Part shown: piece by piece, positions 24,946 to 37,439 of the stretch | Numbering within the stretch: the first letter of the stretch is position 1 | How the letters are laid out: each line of letters begins with the position of its first letter | From: Triadica sebifera | Lineage: Eukaryota; Streptophyta; Magnoliopsida; Malpighiales; Euphorbiaceae | Direction of reading: 5' to 3' | Assembly: GCA_023653625.1 (NCBI GenBank) | Contig: CM042911.1 | Coordinates: 14,616,001 to 14,680,000, forward strand | DNA: 64,000 nucleotides | Notes under the pieces: generated by a model | Database searches by the model: none | What the model was told of the DNA's origin: nothing | The model's input: the letters and a program-made list of their open reading frames with translations, nothing else | Made by a program: the position numbers and the translations under genes

Positions 24946-25167
24946 GGATCCGTTTGATATTAAGTTTGTCAAAAATATTTTTGGAAAAAAAATTTTATTT
25001 TTAAGTTTTTTAAGTTTTAAAAACTATTTTTGGAAAGAAATAGGTAAATAAATATTTTTTTTAGAAGCAGCTTTAAAAAAAACAGTTTATAAAAAATTAA
25101 AAAAATCAGTCAATTAAATAAAAAAAATTTAAATCTATTTTTTGGATACCTAACAGCAATCCCAAAT
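24946..25167. mobile_element. Tourist-like MITE, family copy 1
   Basis: It is clearly related to the element at 36309-36521. Both begin GG(A)TCCGTTTG and contain TTTTAAAAACT(A/G)TTTTT. Both then have AAATAAATA..TATTTTTT, TCAGT(C/T)AATTAAATAA and AGCAATC near the right end. The right terminus here is less well preserved, so the target duplication cannot be read. There is no coding potential. Confidence 0.7.
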
Positions 25168-25177
25168 AATTGTATAG

Positions 25178-25223
<46 letters not shown>

Positions 25224-25445
25224 TATATAATAAAATCTATAGTATATGTGGGCAGTGTGTGTACGGTGTTGTCTCAGTCTCATACTCTCATTAGAAATTG
25301 TTTCTTATGTGTTGTCTCTGTTATTGAACCAAGTCAATTCTTATATATGCTTCATAATTTATTCCTAAAATTATAACCTGGCCACACAAGTTATTGCAAA
25401 TGAACTTGGAATTATTTATTATTTAGTTATGAATTAATAATTTTT

Positions 25446-25493
<48 letters not shown>

Positions 25494-26990
25494 CAGCAAT
25501 TACTTTTTTTTTATATTATATGAGTAGTTATTATTATTATTATTAATTAACTATTTAATCACATGGTTATAGAGTTAATTGCTGCAAAACAATGTATTTG
25601 ACTAAGTCATGCTTAGCCTAAAAAAAAAAAGAAGAGTAGTAATTCATATTCATTAGTCCAAAACTTGGTCAAACAGTACGCATGCATTCGCAGGCATAGA
25701 CTAGGAAAAGGACAAAAGTTCTTCGCACAATTCTAAAATTATTTTTTTTTATCGTACTTTGCCAACCAAAAAAAAAAATCATACTATAAATTTCAACGGT
25801 AATCGTGTGTTGATATGTGTATTATTTTAATTTTGATTAGATTAGAAGTACATCTTGCCATTAAATTTGCAAATATTATATATTAATTTATGAGCAAAAT
25901 TTTAGATAATCTTTCCACCCTCGGCTTTGCTAGGCATTCATTCTTACTTACACACGTCGTACTGTCCATAATAAAAAAAAGCTTTTTTCTTATTTTTTTA
26001 ATTACATTACTCCAATGTTCCAAACTTATAAAGAACATTGCGTGACTAATTAATTCATAAGTAAATTATCTTCTCATAAATAATTATGGCCTGAAAATTA
26101 AATTATAATCAAATGTGATTGGTGTATCTACTTAAATATGTAGATTGATATTAAGAAGAAAAATTCTAATCAAATGTGATTTTTGCAATGCAAGTATTCA
26201 AAGATTTTTAAAAATATATAAATTACACATGTTATTTTCTTTTATTGTATTTATTTACGATGGTTATAATTATTACCGTTTGATATATTATTATTCTCAT
26301 AAAACAAGTGTTATTAACTATCATTTATTATTATTTTTTATAGTACTCACAAACAACTACATGCTTTGCTCTTCTACAGCAACCACCACTCATTTTCTAC
26401 AATCAACTACTTCTTGGTTTTCTGCAATTATATTAATGATAATGAACAATAGAAAAACTATCAAAACATCTTGTTCTATCTTCCAATCATTTGTTGTACT
26501 AATTAGTGTTCTAAATAATGCAAATTTATATTAAGTGTTTTCCAGTTTTTATGTGTCTAATAAATATCATGTTTACTATATATGTGTTATTTATAGGATA
26601 TTAATCTATTAATTAGTACGTGTCACTCTTTAGTTCTTAATAGAATAACCAGGTAAATTTCACTATAATGAGCAGGATGAATTTTCATATATAATGATAC
26701 CAAAATTTTTATAGAAATTTAAAAGTGAAAAATAAGTATATGATAAAATAATGAAAAATAAACATAAACCCATATCAGAGGAAATAATTGCAAATTTACC
26801 AAACAAAAATAAAATCAGCCTTTGAAAATTTCAAAATTCCAGAAACAAAAACAATCCGCCAAAGTCAGTTAAAGTACAACCATTTGAAGCGGCAATTCCC
26901 TCCCAAATTTCTTAGTCTCTTTCATATCAATGCCTATTACTGTATTTGGTAGCGATTTCATTCAACGCATTGACGAAGAAAATAAAAAGC
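25168..26990. other. AT-rich spacer upstream of XLG
   Basis: It contains (TA)n tracts at 25182-25217 and 25456-25491 (the latter after a short CA run) and an (ATT)n tract near 25531. A 129-codon frame at 26145-26534 is Tyr/Ile/Phe-rich, as random AT-rich DNA would give, and was not called. Confidence 0.5.
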
Positions 26991-27111
26991 ACAAAATAAG
27001 TAAATTTTCTTGAAAATGTCTCCACCGTCTTCTCTCAAGTCTCTAGCGTCTGCCGGGGTGACATCAAGGTCCTGTTTTCTTTCCTTTTCCTTTCTCTTTA
27101 AGCTTACGCTT

Positions 27112-27571
27112 GTAAGGTGTAAATTTCTTCTTCTCTATTTTTCTGTTCTTGACAATTTATTCTTTAATCAAGGTTTTGTAAATCCGTTTCAGCAAACAGA
27201 GTTTCAGTTAGAAACGACATTCTTCTTTGTTTCTTGTAATTCATTTTTTTTTGAATTCTAAGAATGCAAGTGCTTGGTGGAGAATAACTGTTCCTACTAT
27301 TCACTTTAATTTTTAGCTTAGTTTTGCTACTTGGGTTCGTGGCAAAATTGATTTTGCTTATTGGGTTTTGATATTATTTATTTTGCTTGATTCATTTGCA
27401 AGATTATTTAGTTTTGCTTTATGGGATTTATGAGTTAAGTGATTTTGTTTTAATTTTTTATTATTATTTTTATATCAGTTGTGTTGCTTCGATTGGGTTA
27501 TTGAAGATGTTCGTTATTCCTAAAATGTGTTTCAGTTAGTTGAAATCTTTGGTTTCTTTTTTTGGGTTTAG
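27112..27571 (+). other. candidate 5'-leader intron of the XLG gene
   Basis: A consensus-like donor GTAAGG at 27112 and an acceptor GGTTTAG ending at 27571 bracket a T-rich stretch. The XLG start codon follows 15 bases after the acceptor. Upstream (27000-27111) is pyrimidine-rich exon-like DNA. Splicing is inferred from sites alone. Confidence 0.4.
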
Positions 27572-27586
27572 AATTAGAGTTATAAA

Positions 27587-30500
27587 ATGGCTAGGATATT
27601 GAAAAAATTTTTGCCCGCTGTACGATTAACTCCTAAAGAAGATGACGATGATGATTATAGTGAGTCATACTCTTACTCTTTTGCTGTGGAGTACACTGGG
27701 CCTCCAATATCTCGTGAAATTCCTCAGGCAGTGCCCATAGATGTTAAGCAAATCCCAATTGCTGCCAAAGTTGCCTCGGCCTCGTTGTTGAATGATGAGC
27801 AATTGCCGGTTATCCAACCAATTGTAATTTCTAGATCATCAGACAAGAAACCATCCAAGGAGTCAGAATTAGAACTAAATTGGGTCTTGAATAGCGATGA
27901 TGTACCTTGTGAATCATCCAATGAGGTGACTGCATTGGGTTGTGTAAATGGTGATGAAAGTAGACGCAGTTTATCCAATAGAATTGGAAGTTTTGGTGGA
28001 GGAGAAGATGCAAATGGTGACAGTTGCAGATCCAATTTATCTGATAGAAAACAAGGTTCTGGCCAACTGAGAAATTGCTGTGGTTGTGATAGTTCTCGTG
28101 AACTATCTGGAAGCTTGCAAGGGTCAGAAGCATGTGATAATATTAGGGAAGATGGAGGCGGAGATTTTCAAGGTTATATGAACCCCACAGAGGGTGACTC
28201 AATAGAATTTGATCCAAGATCAGGTTCTATATCATCTGAGATATTTTCTGGCAGAGAGGATGATTTTAATGAAGTAGATCCTCACCATGTCAAAAGACCT
28301 TCAACAGTAACTTTCTGTGACCCTGAATCAAGCAATGTTGTTCAGGAAGAATCTGATCTATCTTATGTTGAAAGCGAAATCCCTGCAAGGCCAATGGCTG
28401 TGAGGCCTGGAAATAAAGGGACATGCTATAATTGTTTGAAAGGAAATAGGTTTACAGAGAAGGAGACCTGCATTGTCTGTGGAGCAAAGTATTGTTATAG
28501 GTGTGTGGTGAGAGCTATGGGATCAATGCCAGAAGGAAGAAAATGTGTGACATGCATTGGTCAAAAGATTGATGAGGCAAGGCGAAGGAACCTGGGGAAA
28601 TGTTCTCGTATGTTAAAGCAACTATTGTCTGTGATGGAAGTTAAACAGATAATGCTTTCTGAGAAAACATGTAAAGTGAATCAACTACCACCAGAGCTTG
28701 TTTATGTGAATTGTCAGCGTCTTTCTCAACAGGAGCTATTCCTATTGCAAACATGCAAATACCCTCCAAAAAAGTTAAAACCTGGAAACTATTGGTATGA
28801 TAAAGTATCTGGTTTTTGGGGAAAGGTGAATGTTGAACTCTGCTTTCACTTTTAATGCGATTTAGTTAACTTTTGTGGCACCATACTTAATTTATTATTC
28901 TGATGAACAGGAAGGACAGATGCCTTGTCAAATAATTAGTCCGCAGTTGAATATTGGTGGTCATATACAGCGAGATGCTAGCAAGGGGAACACAAATATT
29001 TTGATAAATAATCGGGAGATAACTAAACCAGAGCACTTGATGCTGCGGGTTTGTTTAGCTGCACATCGTCTTGTTAGTTTTATTTTGATCTTTTTTTACA
29101 AACATGTGTACTTGATACGATCCTTTAAACTTCTGCAGTTGATAGGAGTGAAATGTGAAGGAACAACTCACTTTTGGGTTAGTCCCGATGGATCCTATCA
29201 AGAAGAGGGAATGAACAATGTTAAGGGGAAAATATGGGAAAAGGTATTTTGGCCTGTGAATTTGGGAGTTCATTGATTCCACTCTGGTCCCAATCTTGAT
29301 AGGGGATTTATGTTACCTGCTCAAACTTAACCATTAAACTTTTAACAATAGTGGAGCTACTGCTTTTTGCAGAAGAGAGCGAAGTTAATTTGTGCTGCAT
29401 TGTCTTTGCCAACACCTCCTGATTCTGCCAGTTCTGGTAATGAAGAAGAGAATACTGTTGTCCCGCAAAGCCTTGACCAAAAATCACTTTTCAAACTTTT
29501 TCTTATTGGTTATGGAAAATCTGGCACAAGTTCCTTTTTTAAACAGGTAAGATATTAGGCTATGGTTCCTTTGCTTATATAACTGTTAACAATTGATGAA
29601 TCTAGATTTGGTTAACTCATGTTGATGTACATTTTATTAATTATGTTCATCTCATAATCAGGATTGTGTCCTTGCAACTTTGAACAGCATATATGTTCTC
29701 ACAAGAAAATCTCGTGGAAATAAGAAATATTAGAAGTTGAGGACATAAATCCACATACCTATAAAGTAGCCAATTTCAAAGAATATTTGATAATAAAACC
29801 ACAAGAATATATGAAACACGTCATTGTTAAAGATATTTGGAGAAGTTCAAAGTTTGATTTCGCACGTATACTATTATATGAGATGTCATGGTATGTCTTT
29901 TAACTAGTATGACTTGTGTGCACACATGAAATTATGCATCATGACGTCATAAAATTCGTATTTTGACAGAACTCTTTGGTTTAGTTTCAGTGATTGCACT
30001 GGAACTTGCATCAACATCATTTTTTTAATGCAATTAACTTTGTTGCTTTTCTAGCTCATATTACGCTTTTGCAACTGTATTAGGCTGAATAACTATTGTC
30101 CATAATCATCTAATTGATTGTCTTAAGGAAATTATGATGTTTAATGATGATACTGAAAGCAAGAGAAAAAAAAATGGTGAGCCCTATCTACAGCATGGCT
30201 AATAATTTTAATACTTAAATTTTTTTTCTTTCCTCTTTTTGGCTGGAAAATTTCCTCCTTTCCAATTTGAGTCACAGTTTGATTGAATTACATGTTAAAA
30301 CTAGTTACCATGGGCAGGATCACGTACATATAGAAGTTATCTAATCTACAAAGACGCATGTTGTTGGGTTGTAAAGAAAGAGCATTATTCTAAACAGCAT
30401 GGTTTGGTTGCTTAGGCCAGTCCTTAACGGGTCATGGTTTTGGCTTTCTAACTGCATACAATTTTCAAATTTCTTCATGCATTATGCCATGCATGCTGTA

Positions 30501-33500
30501 ACTGTTCAGGGTCATGCCGTGCATCCGTAGTTTTATGTTTTCCTGCTGAATTTTCATTTTCCCTTACCAGGCCACACCATCCCAGAATTTGATTATATCC
30601 TACATATTTCCCTTCCTGCACTAGGTCAAACTGTAAAGATCCATTGTGTTTTTCTGATTAATTATTTTGATTAAGTCCAAAATCTTATTCATGTGAAAAA
30701 TTTAAGGAATTGCTGGGGGAGCCACTACAACGTTGTCTCTGTGTGTGTATGTGTGTGTGTGTACCTATAATGGGGGTGTTAACATATTAAATAACTGTGT
30801 TATGATAAATTTTATCATGTTAATATTAAAAAAGAAATGTGGCTTATACATGTGCATCCTGGTAATTCTTTTCTTTTAACTGAAGCTGCCTTCATTTATA
30901 GTGGCATTACAAGAAACCATAACATTGAATTGATTTTAAGCTTATTTCAGGCAAAAATTGTCTACCATGTTCCATTTTCTGAAGATGAACGTCAAGATAT
31001 TAAATTCATGATCCAAAATAATTTATATGGTTATCTTGGCATTCTGCTTGAGGGGCGTGAAAGATTTGAAGAAGAAAGTTTGATCAGGAAAAAAAGACAT
31101 TTCGTTGACCAATGTAGTTCTTCAGGTGAAATGCAATAAATTTTTGCCTTCTCCTTGGAATTTATTTTCTGCAGCACTTTTTCCATTTTGTTTGAGAATC
31201 TTTTTAAAGACATTTTTTGGTGCATAACTAGTTTTTTTACCAACTCTGATTATGGGAAGCAAACTTTTTTTTTCCATACATTCTGTAATTTATGACAATC
31301 AACCTCCATAAAAGCTGAGACTGTTAACCCTCATCTATATATTGCCTCAATTTTCGAGTTGTTTGTATGTAGGCTTCATAGTATAGCTATAAATTGTTTC
31401 AAATTGAGTTAGGAGTGCTGCTTTTTAATTGCTGTCTCATTGGAATATAGTATAATTCTAATAAAAAATATAGAATATGTTTTTAGTTAATTATTATTGA
31501 TTATTTTTTATGGTCCTGTTAAAAAACAAAGGTGATAAGAATAATTCATGGAAGTGTATTATACTGCAGCTCATAATTTACCTTTTTTTGTTTTGTCAAT
31601 CTGACAGTTGTAAAACAGTATACTTACATACTTTCTTCTAAGTTGTAACTTAGTAGGCTTTTTCAGGTTCAGGACCAATTATTAATGTGAAAAGAGCTAG
31701 GTATACAGATATTCTTTTCCACGTCAGTTGGTGCAGAGACGATAAAAGATTTGGGGGACTAATAGCACTACAACAAAACTTAACCATATGCACATGTTAT
31801 AAAATCTTTAAGTTTCCAAAATTAAAATGTAGTTCATAATAATAATTAATATTAAATATTTGTTTCCATGGTTCAATCAATTATACTCTAGCTCATTAGT
31901 TTCAAGTTATTTGTTCTTGTTGGATTCTTGCTCCAAATTTTTTTTCATTTCTTATTTGGTGGCCTTTTAATTTGATCCTCTCTCTCTCTCTCTCTCTCTC
32001 TCAGACATACGCATACACACGCTATACAACAGTTGAAAAGGACTTACTCTTTTGGCCAAAAAATTGACTTGATTAGTTTAGACATGATAGATCTAAAATT
32101 ATTTATTTTTAGCAGATAATGCTGGTAAGATTGACAATAAAACAATCTATTCCATCAGCCCCAAATTGAAAGCTTTCTCAGATTGGCTTCTCAAGGTTAT
32201 GATTTCTGGTAATTTGGAAATCATATTCCCAGCTGCAACTAGTGAATATGGACCTTTTGTAGAGGAACTATGGAATGATGCGTCCATCCAAGCCACATAT
32301 AGCCGGAGGAATGAATTAGAATTGCTACCTAGAGTTGCTACGTATTTCCTAGAAAGGGTAGGATGACACCACATGTCCTGAGTTTATTGCTATTTTATTT
32401 TTATGTTCTGTTGGTCATTGACGTAATTTTCATCCTTTCTTCATTACCACAGATGTCAGTTTCTTGTCTGTGGTTCACAATTTGATGCATATTTCCTCTG
32501 CTATGTAAGATTTGTTTTTAGTTATGTACTTATGTGCTTTATGTCTTGCTTCATATCCATGCCTCTTACACTAAAAAACAGTGATAAAGTTGATGGAGTG
32601 CTAAAATACAAATAGTGTGTTTAATTGTTCCATTACTTCTTGAACATTGAAAATCTTAGGACCTGATTGAACCATTTCTCTCAAGTCAAGAATGGAAATA
32701 GATATCTTCATTTTGATTTCCATAAATATAATTGATTTTCACCTAACTGTTGTGGTTATTCAAGTATTGAAAAATCGAAGAAGCAAATTCACCTCTTGCA
32801 TATCAAATAGGAAAATAAAATTTATCGGGCCCTGGCTTTAGTTGTGTGTATAGTGCTTCCAGTTTTCTCTGCTACCTGCAGATTTTTGTACCTTATGCTT
32901 TTGTCATTCAATAAATTCTTAATTTTCCAGAGAAAACCAAACATGTTAATCTTTTCTCATTGAGTGCCAGGAATTAGGCGCCTATCAACAATCTCTAGGT
33001 AGTTTTGGGTTGAGGTCACATCTTTGAAGGAGATGGATGCATTGGGAAAAATGGATGTGGTAGCAGCATAGTATGATTTTTCTTTTTGAAGATAGCTGTT
33101 TATTCAAAAAATGATGTTATCTTTATATTTAGGCTGTTGAGATTTCAAGGAAAGACTATGAGCCTTCTGATATGGATATCTTGTATGCTGAGGGAATTAC
33201 ATCATCCCAAGGACTTTCTTCCATGGAGTTTTCATTTCCCAAGCCAGCTCAGGGCAGTAGCTATTGCAACAATGAGCTTGATCCTTCGCAAAGGTTAGTT
33301 TTATCCATTTTATTTTATGCGCTGGTAATTGCTAGAGCAATAAGTAACTGCTTGAACAAAGACTGTATGTATGTGGAATGGAAGAACTAAGTTTCGGGTA
33401 ACTATGCTTGATAAATTCAAATTTCAGGAAGTTCAAATAATTCACAGGTGAATAGTGGGTTCCTTGAGAGTGCGCATTATCTTTTATTAATTCATCTTCT

Positions 33501-34489
33501 GGCTGGAAGAAAGATGGGAAAATTTTTTGCAGTGGTATTGCGATTGCAGTATTTGCTGTGTTTGGTGGGACTGAGGTGCTAGAAATTTTAACAACTCCTA
33601 TGGGACATGATTGTTCTTTTGGCATCATTACTGTATTTTCCTATTGATCTATTTCAAGGTGCTTAACTCGCTGACTGACAAAGGCATTGGAGAGCATCTT
33701 CAGATCTTAGTTGTCTTAGTTTTGTTTATTTTTCATCTTTCCATGGGAGGAAACTTTTCCTCCTTTTCATTAACTCCATCTTCTCCTCCTTTTTTGTGCC
33801 TTTTTTCAAGCAGTATATAGCTAGAGCGTCAGAAAATGCTCTCATATAATTTTTCTGATATCTATTAATAATTCTTTTCAAATATTTGCAGCCTCATGCA
33901 AGCTTGCAGGTACCAACTGATCAGAGTGAATCCAAGAGTTCTTGGAGGAAACTGCAAATGGTTGGAAATGTTTGAAGATGTTGACATGGTCTTGTTTTGT
34001 GTTTCTTTAACTGACTATGATGACTATGTTGAAGACATTAATGGAGTTCCCACTAATAAGATGATGGCAAGCAAGCAGCTATTTGAAAGCATTGTTACTC
34101 ATCCAAAGTTTGAAAAGAAGAAGTTTCTTCTCATACTGAACAAGTTTGATTTGCTAGAGGAAAAGATTGAACAGGTTACGCTCACTCGATGTGAATGGTT
34201 TCGTGACTTCAATCCAGTGATCGGCCACAATCCTAATGCCTGCAGCAGCAGCGCGAGAAGTACCAACACTCCATTAGCTCACCGAGCTTTCCAATACATT
34301 GCAGTTAAGTTCAAGAGATTGTTCAGTTCTCTTACAGGTGGTAAGCTGTTTGCTGCCCTAGTTACAGCATTGGAACCTGATAATGTTGATGAAGCTCTTA
34401 GATACGCAAGGGTAATTCTGAACTGGGAGGAACAAGAGGAACCCATCGAGTTAACTTCTACCAGCATCGAGCAAAGCTCAACTTCATGA
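27587..34489 (+). CDS. XLG1: extra-large G protein alpha subunit, XLG1-like
   Basis: XLGs replace G alpha in plant heterotrimeric G-protein signalling with G beta-gamma and act in immunity, development and stress at the plasma membrane and nucleus. Eight exons join in frame: 27587-28825, 28911-29048, 29139-29243, 29373-29546, 30951-31125, 32116-32357, 33133-33293, 33892-34489, giving 943 residues. The N-terminal half has the acidic start, the EYTGPPISREIPQAVPID block typical of XLG1/2, and a Cys-rich zinc-finger-like region at 280-325 ending GSMPEGRKCVTCIG. The C-terminal half is the G alpha domain. Its P-loop at 540-547 reads GYGKSGTS instead of GxxxxGK(S/T), as in other XLGs that lack the usual lysine. 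NKFD at 828-831 is the guanine-specificity motif. The switch II position reads EDVD (Asp 776), where Arabidopsis XLG1 has EDVG as I recall it. Intron 4 (29547-30950) is the longest. Confidence 0.93.
30739..30762. repeat. (GT)n microsatellite in XLG intron 4
   Basis: About eleven GT units interrupted once by AT. Confidence 0.85.
31977..32002. repeat. (CT)n microsatellite in XLG intron 5
   Basis: About thirteen uninterrupted CT units, roughly 110 bp before the exon 6 acceptor. Confidence 0.85.
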
Positions 34490-35724
34490 TTAACTGTACT
34501 ATAGTGTCACATACGGGAGAAAGGCCAAAGTAGCAAAGCCATGGTATTCCTAATGATGGTTTTTTTTTTCATAAAAAAATGTTATTTTGCAATTTTTTTC
34601 ATGTAAAAATATACGTGCACAGTACACATGTAATACACAGAAAGAGGAGAATAGAGTGGAGATCACATAAAGTTGTTCATGTAAAGATGATGTTGCTTTT
34701 CTTTAACTGAGAAAGGCTGTCATTGCAGAGATAGCAAGTTTAACAACATTTTCCTTCTATTTTGCTTCTTTCCATTCTTAATTAGATGATTTGGCACGGC
34801 CAAACTCATTGTTTCCCATCGAAGCATAAATCAAAAAAAAATTTAATAGCTGTCATTTGAAATATATTCCCTTCACGGATTTCAATAACAGAGGAAGAGA
34901 TTGTGTTCTTCAAATATTGGGAATTTTTTAATTCAGTTTCTGTTCCTTTCTCTCAGGTTAGGCTATTGGGTGCAAAATCTCTTTAAAGACACAAATGAGA
35001 ATATAAAGAATATTGGGAGATGCTGAATGATTTATCAAATTAAATAACTTGAATTTTGCTATTTGCACTTGTTGCCATCTCCATTTTTTATATTATATAG
35101 ATGTTCCATGTTGCTTCTTAAAACCCAAGAATACGGATCAATGCTTTACTGTTAAGAATACAGTAGAGCTTCATTTTGTTAGTATTTGAGTTACTTAATT
35201 AGGAAACTAGACAGGGTTTATCCAAAACCATATTAAAAGTCCTGCAATTTAGAAATGCATTCCACAAAATTAAAAAAATCATATACAACCAAAAATAAAA
35301 CATTAATTGCACAGATCAAAGAACAAACTTAACAATCTTCCCTTTTGGTTTAGCAAAATGAATTAACAGAGAGGTCCAATATGTTGAAATTGCAACAGAA
35401 AACAAACGTCAATGATTTAGTAGTCTTACACCTTTAATTACCCAAAAGTTTTTCAACCATTTGATACTATTTTTTTCATATTTTTTTTTAAAGTTTTTTT
35501 TTAATTATTATTATGTCCATGTCAGTTAAACAGCAAAACCCTATTTCAACTAACCCATCATCCAATTACTCAATAACACAAACAAATAATAGAAGAAGAG
35601 GGAAAATCCCAAGTCATAAAAATTAACTTTGAAGAGCAAGAACTTAAGAATTATATTATATTAACCAAGCATATATACATGCAAGTACATACAAAATATG
35701 GCTAATTTTTATTTATGTGGACCA
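34490..35724. other. XLG 3' region and spacer
   Basis: The first few hundred bases are the probable XLG 3' untranslated region. The rest is AT-rich and ends in the 3' region of the small minus-strand gene. No other feature was seen. Confidence 0.5.
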
Positions 35725-35943
35725 TCACCAAGGTGCAAACCGGTCCATAAGCATGCAGACAGTAGCTTCAGACATTGTAGTTTCCTTATGAACAACATGG
35801 CTCTCTTTCTGCTCAGCATCCTTTTCTTCTTCAACAGCTACTACCCCTTTGCCTTTTGACATGAACAACAATGGCTTCTTTGCTCCAACTTTTTCTTTAA
35901 GCTTTGATAGCTCACTCACCCATATCTTCACAACTGCAGACAT
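35725..35943 (-). CDS. small 72-residue protein ending MDRFAPW
   Basis: Single-exon minus-strand frame from ATG 35943 to a stop at 35725. It has a conserved-looking N-terminus (SAVVKIWVSELSKLKEKV), a charged Lys/Glu-rich middle, and a C-terminus SEATVCMLMDRFAPW. Comparable small plant proteins that end DRF(A/V)PW exist, some of them stress-induced, but I cannot name the family with confidence. It has no signal peptide or membrane segment. A TATAAAAA box on the minus strand at about 36052-36060 lies ~110 bp upstream of the ATG, which supports a real gene. The N-terminal part could form an amphipathic helix. No function is assigned. Confidence 0.7.
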   Translation of the reverse strand: MSAVVKIWVSELSKLKEKVGAKKPLLFMSKGKGVVAVEEEKDAEQKESHVVHKETTMSEATVCMLMDRFAPW

Positions 35944-36051
35944 TTTCCTCTCAAATCAAAAAAGAAAAAGAACCTAAATCCAAGTTTTTAATGTTAATTT
36001 GCTTTTGCTATCATCTGTGATGAATGGGAAAAGGGTAGAAAGATTGATGGT

Positions 36052-36060
36052 TTTTATAGA
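36052..36060 (-). promoter_or_regulatory. TATA box of the small-protein gene
   Basis: TCTATAAAAACC on the minus strand, about 110 bp before the ATG at 35943. This spacing leaves an ~80-bp leader. Confidence 0.5.
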
Positions 36061-36308
36061 GGAAAACCGATAGAGAAGAAAGAAGCTGGGTTGAAGCTGT
36101 GGGTTAATTGACCAAAGAAAACTACGTGTGGTTGCCCATAGATACTGTTAGAAAACTTTAAAATGGGCATATAATATTATGTTTTTGGATATTCCCATTT
36201 TTTTTTGTGGTACATTGGATATTCCCATGGTTTTGGGGCTATTCTTATCCTCATGAGAGAAAAAAATTTGGGGGGTGATCACTCACAACATCTGCATTAT
36301 AACTTTTA

Positions 36309-36521
36309 GGTCCGTTTGCGGTTATATTTAGAAAAAATGCTTTTAAAAAAATTATTTTTAATTTTTTAAAATTTTAAAAACTGTTTTTAAATAGAAATAA
36401 ATAAATAAGTATTTTTTAGAAGTAAATTTATAAAAAATCAGTTTATAAAAATTAAAAAAATCAGTTAATTAAATAATTTTTTTTAAATATACTTTTTAAA
36501 CATGAGCAATCATAAACACCC
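36309..36521. mobile_element. Tourist-like (PIF/Harbinger) MITE, family copy 2
   Basis: The 213-bp element is flanked by TTA at 36306-36308 and 36522-36524, the 3-bp target duplication of PIF/Harbinger elements. The left end GGTCCGTTTGCGG and the right end (inverted, GGGTGTTTATGATTGC) are imperfect terminal repeats. The interior is AT-rich and shared with the copy at 24946-25167. There is no ORF. Confidence 0.75.
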
Positions 36522-36856
36522 TTAAATGATTATAACTAATTATAAAAATTTTATATTTGTGGGATCATAGGACTAAAATTAATAAATTGTTTTTTTATAT
36601 AAAATAATAACTATTTTAGTTATATAAAATATAATTGAATTGATTTATAATAAATTACTGTGAATAAATTAGGAATTTATGACATAGAAATGAAATATTA
36701 TAAGGATAGTGTACTGTGGTACAATATTTCTTGTTTTAAAGTTTGAAAGGAGAGAACACTAATTTGTCCTGTCCATGTGACACCTCAAGTAATTATTGAG
36801 CAAATACGGTTATCTATCGACTATGTAATTACAATTGCGTAAAGCACAACAATTCT

Positions 36857-36936
<80 letters not shown>
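36857..36936 (+). tRNA. trnL-UAG: tRNA-Leu (anticodon UAG)
   Basis: The 80-nt sequence folds into a class II tRNA. A 7-bp acceptor stem pairs GACAGTT with AGCTGTC (one G-U). The A box is TGGCCGAGTGG and the anticodon loop TTTAGGC gives UAG, with a CCAGA/TCTGG stem. There is a variable arm, the T arm is GTGGGTTCAAATCCCAC, and the discriminator is A. No intron is present. It is nuclear in type: CAA lies just upstream and a T5 terminator starts 7 nt downstream (36943-36947). Confidence 0.96.
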
Positions 36937-36937
<1 letters not shown>

Positions 36938-36942
36938 CATAA

Positions 36943-36947
36943 TTTTT
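36943..36947 (+). terminator. RNA polymerase III T-run terminator
   Basis: Five consecutive T residues 7 nt after the tRNA-Leu discriminator base, the usual polymerase III stop signal; another T run follows at about 36950. Confidence 0.75.
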
Positions 36948-37439
36948 CATTTTTTGAACCTTATTTGTTTTAAATCTGATATTGTATTAATACATAAATA
37001 TTTGAATCAATATAAGGAAGAACCACAACTTGTTTATTTATTTATTTTGAGGTTTTTGTCTGCTGACCTCTTAAGATTTCATAAATTTAAAATTCAATTA
37101 ATATGGTTAAAACTATATATTTTTTAATTAAAAAATTATATCGAGATAAATAGAAAATAATAATAAATCTATTTTTATGAAATAGATAAAGTATAAATGG
37201 AAGACATATCAAGTAGAAAAAATATATTTACATTTTTCTAACTATTTGATTTACAAATTAATCCTAATCCTCTAATTATTATTTCCATTTCGATAATTAA
37301 TATGTAAATATTAAAGTTATCAGCATTATTACAATTAAAAATGTTTAGCATCAGAATAGGAGTTGACCAGCGAAGGGTGAAGGATTTCAGAGTCCTAAAA
37401 TAGCTATAAGTATTGAAATAAATCAAATAATAATATACT

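Noticed and set aside
26145..26534. 129-codon plus-strand frame
   Set aside because: Composition is Tyr/Ile/Phe/Ser-rich as expected from random AT-rich DNA; no motif, no promoter, no family resemblance.
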